A stretch of 11,023 nt of DNA from Candidatus Lindowiibacteriota bacterium. Lineage in GTDB: Bacteria; Lindowbacteria; 2-12-FULL-62-27. This document shows positions 6,122 through 11,023 of this stretch, piece after piece. The notes under the pieces are model-generated. The model did no database searches. It saw nothing but the letters and a program-made list of their open reading frames with translations, and had not been told where the DNA came from. The DNA is taken from NCBI GenBank assembly GCA_023249255.1, contig JAHFCY010000100.1:1-11023 (forward strand), read 5' to 3'. Position 1 is the stretch's first letter, and each line of letters begins with the position of its first letter. The position numbers and the translations under genes are program-made.

Positions 6122-6961
6122 ATGAACTACGCCGTCAGCGGGGGGTCCAGCACCGGTTCGTATGCTACGCCGGTGGTCCGAAACCTCCTGTGGGTCAACA
6201 CCGGGATTTTCCTGGTTCATTTGTTAACCGCCAACATCGTGCCGTGGGGGTACGTCCATCTCTCACCGGGTCTCGTGCTTCGGCACGGGTTTGTCTGGCA
6301 GTTGGTCACGTACATGTATGTTCATACGGAAACGTGGCACCTGTTTTTCAATATGCTGAATTTGTTTGTGTTCGGTCCCGACGTCGAGCGTGTCATGGGA
6401 AGCCGGAAATTTTTCGTGTATTACACGATTTGCGGAATCGGCGGCGCCCTCACCGCCTGCGCGGCATATCTGCCGTTTCCATCCATCAGAATCATCGGCG
6501 CGTCGGGGGCGATTTACGGCGTGATGTTCGCCTACGCGGCCTATTTTCCATACCGGCCGCTTCTCGTGTATTTCGTGGCGCCGATCGAAGCGCGGTGGCT
6601 CGTGCTGATCCTTGGAGTCCTCGGTGTCGTGGGCGGCGTTCAGGGTGGAGATGGCGTCGCCCACCTCTGCCATTTGGGCGGACTGGCTACCGGGTTCATC
6701 ATCTTTGCCGCCGCCGGCCGATTCCGAATCACACAGGGCCGGGCCCGAAGCGCGGCCGCGCGGCCGTCCCGCGTCTACCAGTGGATATCGGAATGGAACG
6801 CCCGCCGTGAACGCCGGAAAGCGGAACACGCTCGTCTCTCCGCCGCGGAACTCGACGCCATCCTCGACAAGATCGCCCGCGAAGGGATGACCAGCCTGTC
6901 GCGAAAAGAACGAACCCGCCTCAAATCCGCCAGTCAGGCAATGAAAAACGGGAAAGATTAA
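6122..6961 (+). CDS. Rhomboid-family intramembrane serine protease with C-terminal cytosolic tail
   Basis: A 279-aa polytopic membrane protein. Rhomboids cleave transmembrane helices of substrate proteins within the bilayer. Seen: the HxxxN pattern HLFFN (73-77) in the second membrane region, the nucleophile motif GASGAIYG with Ser128, and HLCHLGGLATG with the catalytic His184 in the last conserved helix. After about residue 200 the protein leaves the membrane as a basic tail (RARSAAARPSR, then an Arg/Lys-rich helix). It ends in LDAILDKIAREGMTSLSRKER, a C-terminal segment often found on bacterial rhomboids of this type. Start choice: in-frame ATGs at 6113 and 6122 differ by three codons, and neither has a Shine-Dalgarno. 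6122 is preferred because of the -10-like box at 6109-6114. It is divergent from the glycan operon and convergent with the next gene, sharing a TTAA at the stop codons. Its substrate is unknown. Confidence 0.93.
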   Translation: MNYAVSGGSSTGSYATPVVRNLLWVNTGIFLVHLLTANIVPWGYVHLSPGLVLRHGFVWQLVTYMYVHTETWHLFFNMLNLFVFGPDVERVMGSRKFFVYYTICGIGGALTACAAYLPFPSIRIIGASGAIYGVMFAYAAYFPYRPLLVYFVAPIEARWLVLILGVLGVVGGVQGGDGVAHLCHLGGLATGFIIFAAAGRFRITQGRARSAAARPSRVYQWISEWNARRERRKAEHARLSAAELDAILDKIAREGMTSLSRKERTRLKSASQAMKNGKD

Positions 6962-8016
6962 AAATCCGGAAACGTTCTGAAAAACAACTCCGCGGCGAGT
7001 GATGCGGCTGCCGTGAATTTCCACGGCACTTTCAGCTTTGCCCACTCCGCGCCGGCAATCAACGCTAAAAACGGAAGGATCAGATAAAAATGCCGGATCC
7101 CGTCCGGTGGGAAAGTCCGGTAGAGCAGGAAAAACACAAACGGCGTTCCCGACAGGATGATTGCCGTTCGGATCGCCTGATCCCGCAGGCCAAACGCCGC
7201 GCCCATCCCCGCCAAAATCCAGATGGTCCAGGGAATCGAAGCCAAGAGCGAGGTCAGCGGATACAACGCGTCGAAAGCCGGCTGATCGGCGTTTGAGGAT
7301 TTCCAAAACGTCACGTGGGCCAGCGCACTTGCCGGGTTGAGCAGCCACGCAGGCTGGGCCAGAACATACCCGGCCAGAAATCCCGATAGAATTCCGGTGA
7401 CCGTGGCGCACGAAGCATTCCGAACGATCAAAATCGCCGCCGGAACCAGCGTCAGGGCCGCTGTGAGTTTGGCGTCGATGGCCCAGGCCGTGCACGCCCC
7501 GGCCAGCGCCGGGATCAGAACTTCTTTGACTCTGTCCGATTTGTCCGCGCCGGACGATCCTGTCCGTCCGAGCAGATGTTTTGAAATCAACCCAATCGCG
7601 ATCAACGAAAGGCAGGCACTGTCCATCCAGGAATCAAGGCGGACCAGATACGGGAATGTCGGCGGCATCAGCAGAAAAATCACAAAGGCCGCGACGCCAC
7701 CGTACGATCCGAGCAGAACCCCGCACAGCGCGAAAAATGCCGTGAGTCCGGCCAGCCGCAGAGGCTCTGCCATCCGCCGGTTGCGGGTGAGATCGGAATT
7801 TCGGCCAATGGGATCGGCCTGAACGGGTGAGCGTTGCGCATCCGCCCAGGTCAGCAGGCGTTTGACGGGCGTCGCGTGATACGCCGGCTCGTCCACGCGG
7901 AAATACTCCGATTCATACGGCGCCGCGTGCGTGTACACGGCCATCCACAGGAGCGTCGATTGAATCCCGATCGCGCCGATCAAGACCGCCGCGCCAATTG
8001 CGATTTTATTGGTCAT
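6958..8016 (-). CDS. Multi-pass membrane protein, probable short GT39/PMT-like glycosyltransferase
   Basis: A 352-aa protein with about eight hydrophobic segments. The first (about 5-28) is followed by an outward loop with VDEPAY (Asp42-Glu43), resembling the acidic pair in the first external loop of GT-C fold transferases, which use polyprenyl-phosphate sugars outside the membrane. Later features also fit: FPYLVRLDSWMDS (121-133), AIDAKLTAALTLVP (179-192), LLNPASA (225-231) and a C-terminal GIRHFYLILPFLALIAGA (306-323), like the RY-x-LP-x-P helix of GT39 proteins. It is much shorter than ArnT or PMT proteins (about 500 aa or more) and appears to lack the C-terminal soluble part. ATG at 8016 has AGGA (8026-8029) nine bases upstream. 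Its stop overlaps the convergent rhomboid stop. The GT39 assignment is moderate; a membrane protein of unknown role remains possible. Confidence 0.75.
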   Translation of the reverse strand: MTNKIAIGAAVLIGAIGIQSTLLWMAVYTHAAPYESEYFRVDEPAYHATPVKRLLTWADAQRSPVQADPIGRNSDLTRNRRMAEPLRLAGLTAFFALCGVLLGSYGGVAAFVIFLLMPPTFPYLVRLDSWMDSACLSLIAIGLISKHLLGRTGSSGADKSDRVKEVLIPALAGACTAWAIDAKLTAALTLVPAAILIVRNASCATVTGILSGFLAGYVLAQPAWLLNPASALAHVTFWKSSNADQPAFDALYPLTSLLASIPWTIWILAGMGAAFGLRDQAIRTAIILSGTPFVFFLLYRTFPPDGIRHFYLILPFLALIAGAEWAKLKVPWKFTAAASLAAELFFRTFPDF

Positions 8017-8025
8017 TTGAGTCTG

Positions 8026-8029
8026 TCCT
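8026..8029 (-). promoter_or_regulatory. Shine-Dalgarno of the GT39-like gene
   Basis: AGGA on the minus strand, nine bases before ATG 8016. It contrasts with the divergent lipoprotein gene, which has no ribosome site. A weak -10-like TACAAC (8035-8030) lies 13 bases before the ATG, within the shared 16-bp element, but no convincing -35 was found. Confidence 0.5.
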
Positions 8030-8043
8030 GTTGTATCATGCCG
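8028..8043. repeat. Copy 2 of the shared 16-bp divergent-intergenic element
   Basis: CTGTTGTATCATGCCG, with 14 of 16 positions equal to 6012-6027. It lies between the GT39-like gene and the lipoprotein gene and partly overlaps the palindrome at 8036-8049. Confidence 0.6.
8034..8039 (+). promoter_or_regulatory. -10-like box immediately upstream of the lipoprotein start
   Basis: TATCAT matches five of six positions of the -10 consensus and ends six bases before ATG 8046, so transcription would begin at the start codon. No convincing -35 hexamer sits 16-18 bases upstream, which lowers confidence. Confidence 0.3.
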
Positions 8044-8049
8044 GCATGA
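8036..8049. repeat. Perfect 14-bp palindrome across the lipoprotein start codon
   Basis: TCATGCC followed by GGCATGA, with no spacer. It contains the ATG at 8046 and overlaps the -10-like box. It could be an operator or a start-codon-occluding hairpin. About one such palindrome is expected by chance in a window this size, so only its position makes it notable. Confidence 0.5.
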
Positions 8050-8663
8050 ACCGAAGGTGGATCTGCATCCCGCTCCTCTTTTCTCTCGCCGCCTGCATCA
8101 GCCTCGTGAATTACGTCGGCAAGGGCTGGGAGGCGTATCAGAAAGGCGATCTGGACGGAGCGGAGAAATATTTCCGCACGGCGGTCAGAAAACGTCCGCA
8201 CGATGCGATCGCCCACAACAACCTCGGAGTTGTCCTCCTCGATCTTGACCGCGTGGACGAGGCGATCCAGGTTTTGAAAATGGCGACCATTCTTTCCAAA
8301 ACCCCGTATGCCTCGCCGCACGTGAACCTCGCCAAGGCCTATCTCGAAAAAGGCGATCTCAAACTGGCGAGGGAACACGGCGATAAGGCCATCTCCATCG
8401 ACGCGGCCAACCCCATCGCCCAACTCGTCGTCGCCAATGTCTACGTCGCGCTGAACGAAAGGCTCAAAGAGGCTGAAAGCTACGCGCAGACGGCTACCCA
8501 GAAAGTATCGGATTACGACAAGGCCGCCGCCTGGAGCACGCTTGCCGAAATCGAATTCAAACTCGGAAAAGACTCCGCCGCCCTTCAGGCGCTCGACACC
8601 GCCCTCGCTCTCGATACGGACAATCCGTTTTACCGCCAGCAAAAATCGCTCTACAGGCCGTAG
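8046..8663 (+). CDS. TPR-repeat lipoprotein
   Basis: A 205-aa protein with a short lipoprotein signal peptide: two Arg at 3-4, a hydrophobic core and the lipobox LAAC ending at Cys17, with Ile at +2. The rest is helical tetratricopeptide repeats, for example GKGWEAYQKGDLDGAEKYFRTAV beginning at 25, then repeats from about 56 (NNLGVVLLDLDRVDEAI), 91 (PHVNLAKAYLEKGDLKLARE), 127 and 162 (WSTLAEIEFKLGKDSAAL). TPR lipoproteins usually act as scaffolds for envelope complexes such as secretion, pilus or assembly machines; no partner can be named here. ATG 8046 is chosen because it gives a complete signal peptide. The open frame extends upstream to 7998 but those codons lie in the divergent gene and the promoter region. 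There is no Shine-Dalgarno. Its stop is one base from the stop of the convergent Maf-like gene. Confidence 0.9.
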   Translation: MNRRWICIPLLFSLAACISLVNYVGKGWEAYQKGDLDGAEKYFRTAVRKRPHDAIAHNNLGVVLLDLDRVDEAIQVLKMATILSKTPYASPHVNLAKAYLEKGDLKLAREHGDKAISIDAANPIAQLVVANVYVALNERLKEAESYAQTATQKVSDYDKAAAWSTLAEIEFKLGKDSAALQALDTALALDTDNPFYRQQKSLYRP

Positions 8664-8664
8664 T

Positions 8665-10200
8665 TCATTCCAGCGCCGCCGTGACGCCTGCGTGGAATCG
8701 GTCCAGAATGTTCCGGAGGCGTTCCGACGCAAGCGCGGCCGGCTTGTCCGACAGCCACGCAAGGATGTAGCTGAAACTTTTGCTGACCCGCGGAAGCGTG
8801 GTCACGCGCCGCAGAATGTCGGCCGGCTGCGCCGACAGCGCCATTTCAATTTCCTTCAACAAAAATTTCAGATCACGCCTCACGTTCGGGTTGAGATCCC
8901 GCCTGTCGGCCGAAATCTGCGCCAGGGACTCACCGGCCGGCCGGCCCATCGAAATGCCGGCAATCCGCGCGGAAAAAGCCGACATCTGAAAAATCTTGAT
9001 GTCATCATTTGTTTTCACATACAGTTCCAGCCACTCTTTCCATTTCTGAAATTTTTTATCGGTCACGGTGTCCTTCGGCGATTCAGCCGCGGGCCCGGAT
9101 TCGATATCGGACTGGTAATTGAACAGGTACTGCTCCACCGGCATGAGCCGGTTTGTGGCCGCCATCGCTCTGAGCGCCGCGCCCGTGCCCCGCGCGTGCG
9201 TGCGAAATCTGTATGACTGAAAATCGAAACCGAGAAGATACGCCTGGGAAACACCCAGTGTCCGCGCGATGTCCAGCGCCGTCAGCGCCACGCTCCCGCC
9301 GCTGGCCAGCGGTTCAAAGCCGAGCCCGCAGTCCCGGAAAAAATCGAGCGTCGGGTGTCCGTAACTGTAAAACAACACGCGCCGAAACGGGGCGTAGACC
9401 TGGCGGTTGACCAGCGGTGTCACGCAGAGAATACTGCTTTCGTAAATACTCTGCGGCAATTGATTCAAATACGTCTGATTCTGTTCCGATGAATCGAGTG
9501 TGACGATGAGATCAGGCGCGATGCCACGGGCGGCGAGAACCGGAGCGGCCGTGTCGCAGGCAACGACGGCCGCGCCGCCAAACGCCGATGCATCCTGCGC
9601 CTCGTCCAGACTCGGCCCGGCGGCCACGATGACGGCCTTCCCGCCCTTCCAGCGGCCGAACTGGTCCTGCAGAAACGGTCCGGCGATGAAATCCCGAATG
9701 TTGTCCGATAGATTTCTCTGCCAGTCCTCGGCAAACTGATCCAGCGTCGCGCGGTTGGCGGCGCACAGCGTGTCGAAAAATCGCATGCTCTTCAGAGCCG
9801 CGTTGTGCGCCGGCGTGCCCGGCTCGCCAAACAGCGTGACTTTGCGGCGGTAGAGCGTGCCGAAGAGGTCATTCAACAGCTGAAGGACGCCGTCGTCTCC
9901 GACCGCAAATGAAATGACGCCGCCGCCGAGCGGTTTCACCAGATTCATGAGCGAAAGATACGTTCGAAGCTCACCCAACGAGGAGGGCTCGACCACGATG
10001 TACGGCGAACGGCTTTCCAGAAGCGGCGCCCAGCTATCGGCCGTCGGCAGGCCGGCCACGACGATCACATCGACGGCCGGCACGTTTTGCGGAACCGGAA
10101 CCAGATTGACGTGATGTGACGGCTCTGTCTTCCGGAGCTCCGCGACCAGCATGGGCTGAAAATTTTCAAGCGCGGCGGCATTCGATTCAAACAGGTTCAT
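8665..10200 (-). CDS. Maf-type (DUF115, MptE-like) glycosyltransferase family protein
   Basis: A 511-aa protein of the motility-associated factor family. Characterised Maf proteins attach pseudaminic or legionaminic acid to flagellin Ser/Thr in the cytoplasm. The N-terminal about 180 residues form the variable domain. The DUF115 core starts with AVIVAAGPSLDEA (189-201), continues with VVACDTAAPVLAARGIAPDLIVTLDSSEQN (212-241), and has GGSVALTALDIARTLG (301-316), LLGFDF (322-327; the usual motif is GxD) and THARGTG (334-340). The C-terminal about 150 residues are helical and family-specific. ATG at 10200 overlaps the stop of the upstream Maf-like gene by four bases (ATGA), so translation is probably coupled. 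It converges on the TPR lipoprotein. The flagellin-glycosylation role is transferred from the family; the acceptor here is not visible. Confidence 0.88.
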   Translation of the reverse strand: MNLFESNAAALENFQPMLVAELRKTEPSHHVNLVPVPQNVPAVDVIVVAGLPTADSWAPLLESRSPYIVVEPSSLGELRTYLSLMNLVKPLGGGVISFAVGDDGVLQLLNDLFGTLYRRKVTLFGEPGTPAHNAALKSMRFFDTLCAANRATLDQFAEDWQRNLSDNIRDFIAGPFLQDQFGRWKGGKAVIVAAGPSLDEAQDASAFGGAAVVACDTAAPVLAARGIAPDLIVTLDSSEQNQTYLNQLPQSIYESSILCVTPLVNRQVYAPFRRVLFYSYGHPTLDFFRDCGLGFEPLASGGSVALTALDIARTLGVSQAYLLGFDFQSYRFRTHARGTGAALRAMAATNRLMPVEQYLFNYQSDIESGPAAESPKDTVTDKKFQKWKEWLELYVKTNDDIKIFQMSAFSARIAGISMGRPAGESLAQISADRRDLNPNVRRDLKFLLKEIEMALSAQPADILRRVTTLPRVSKSFSYILAWLSDKPAALASERLRNILDRFHAGVTAALE

Positions 10201-11023
10201 GACGCCGAAATTCCAAGCATGGCGATGATGTCCGGCACGGGCGTCGGATCATTCTCCGGGATTTCAATCGGCCGCCGAAGAGGCTCGGTTGTCACGGCCG
10301 GCAAATCTCCCGTTCGGACGCCTTCCACCGGCGCCCGTCCCAGCGCATAAAACGGCGCGGCTGACTCGCTGACCACGTGCCTGAAATCCGAAGCATAATT
10401 TTTGAGTCTTGGCGCGATTTCGCCGTCCGGCGTATCGCGGATTTCCCGGGACTGGATTTCGTGTTCCAGAAGTTCCGGACTTGTGAATCGCGACTCCGAC
10501 GTGTCGGCCGCGCGGTGATAGGAGGCCAGTCGGCTGTAGAAGCGGCCCGGGGCAGTGCGAAAATCCACGCCGGTCAGACAGACACAGGCCGGATCCAGCG
10601 CCGCCGCCAGCGCCGCCGCCAGAACCGAAACGCTGCCGCCGCTTGTCAGCACGCCCTTTCGCGCGAGAGTTTCCTGCGCGGGTTTGAGCAAAAAATGATT
10701 TCGAGGAATTGCAAGAAGCCGCCGCCCGGCAAATCGCCTTACCACCTCCGGGTGCGTGATCGGCGTGAACACGAGCGTCATCGCGCCGCCCGCCGCGTTT
10801 TTGGATCGTCCGTTCAGCAGATACTGGAAATGCATGATCGACTCCGGCCGGGGATCGACGCTCACGACAAAATCAGGAACGATCTCCGCATTGACCAATC
10901 CCTCCGCCACCGTGTCGACTGCCACGAGAATCGACGCCGGATACAACCGGCGGACCGTCGAAAGCCCCTCATCCAGCGTTGGCCCCGCTCCGGCCACGAT
11001 CACCGTCCGCCCGTTCGCCGCGC
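10197..11023 (-). CDS. Second Maf-type (DUF115) protein, N-terminus cut by window edge
   Basis: About 274 C-terminal codons are visible and the frame stays open to the edge, so the N-terminal domain lies outside the window. The GTG at 11003 is internal to the gene: upstream codons read NGRTVIVAGAGPTLDEG, the standard beginning of the DUF115 core. Further motifs are ILVAVDTVAEGLVNAEIVPDFVVSVDPR, GGSVSVLAAALAAALDP and CLTGVDFRT. Compared with its neighbour, the segment after GVDF reads APGRFYSRLAS, so the THA-type His conserved in many Mafs is not obvious, and the region after the core is shorter. The two genes overlap by ATGA and look like products of duplication and divergence, or a pair with different acceptors. 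The protein may be a Maf with altered activity. Confidence 0.85.
   Translation of the reverse strand, partial: AANGRTVIVAGAGPTLDEGLSTVRRLYPASILVAVDTVAEGLVNAEIVPDFVVSVDPRPESIMHFQYLLNGRSKNAAGGAMTLVFTPITHPEVVRRFAGRRLLAIPRNHFLLKPAQETLARKGVLTSGGSVSVLAAALAAALDPACVCLTGVDFRTAPGRFYSRLASYHRAADTSESRFTSPELLEHEIQSREIRDTPDGEIAPRLKNYASDFRHVVSESAAPFYALGRAPVEGVRTGDLPAVTTEPLRRPIEIPENDPTPVPDIIAMLGISAS
10596..10622. repeat. In-frame 12-bp tandem repeat in the second Maf-like gene
   Basis: CAGCGCCGCCGC occurs twice in a row (10596-10607, 10608-10619) followed by a third CAG. It encodes the repeated AAAL within VLAAALAAALDP, just after the GGSV motif. Being a multiple of three, copy-number change would keep the frame. 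Confidence 0.7.

Noticed and set aside
6007-6123. 39-codon N-terminal extension of the WbpP-like epimerase
   Set aside because: The extra residues have no family counterpart and cross the divergent promoter region and the rhomboid start.
6263-7495. 410-codon open frame on the minus strand covering the rhomboid antisense and part of the GT39-like gene
   Set aside because: It overlaps two convincing genes in other frames and has no protein-family features.
7998-8045. 16-codon upstream extension of the TPR lipoprotein
   Set aside because: It would start inside the divergent gene and bury the signal peptide and lipobox behind a non-signal segment.
1-11023. CRISPR arrays, tRNA or rRNA genes, insertion sequences, phage attachment sites
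   Set aside because: No regularly spaced repeats, cloverleaf sequence, transposase frame or terminal inverted repeats were seen on either strand.

Overview
The window looks like chromosomal DNA of a moderately GC-rich, Gram-negative-type bacterium. The support is one lipoprotein with a clean lipobox, a polyisoprenyl-phosphate sugar-phosphate transferase, UDP-sugar enzymes of the hexosaminuronic-acid type and two tandem Maf-type (DUF115) glycosyltransferase proteins. Genes are very tightly packed: stops and starts overlap as GTGA or ATGA, and both convergent gene pairs leave no room between their stops. I cannot name the phylum from sequence alone. Weak ribosome sites and genes with a -10-like box just before the start codon suggest that some mRNAs are leaderless, and a poorly sampled lineage is plausible.

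Left two thirds (1-6006, all minus strand) is one probable operon for an envelope glycan, transcribed right to left. In order of transcription: a WbpP-like UDP-sugar 4-epimerase (5068-6006), a UDP-glucuronate-epimerase-like SDR (4110-5066), a decarboxylase-like SDR (3154-4113), a WbpA-like UDP-HexNAc 6-dehydrogenase (1821-3164), a WecA/TagO-type initiating transferase (678-1790), and a YbhN/LPG-synthase-TM-type membrane protein (1-703, running off the left edge). Together these would make UDP-HexNAc uronic acids and perhaps a decarboxylated or epimerised sugar, load a first sugar-1-phosphate on undecaprenyl phosphate, and supply a membrane protein of a family often found beside such loci.

Centre (6007-8663) holds two divergent intergenic regions and two convergent pairs: a plus-strand rhomboid protease with a soluble C-terminal tail (6122-6961), a minus-strand GT39-like multi-pass membrane protein (6958-8016), and a plus-strand TPR lipoprotein (8046-8663). 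Both divergent intergenic regions carry nearly the same 16-bp element (6012-6027 and 8028-8043), which suggests a shared promoter architecture or regulator.

Right end (8665-11023, minus strand) holds two overlapping Maf/DUF115 genes, the outer one cut by the window edge. Maf proteins transfer nonulosonic acids to flagellin in the characterised cases, so the glycan theme continues, although no flagellin or nonulosonate synthesis gene is visible. No tRNA, rRNA, insertion sequence, CRISPR array or intrinsic terminator was seen, and no stretch over 300 bases lacks a gene.
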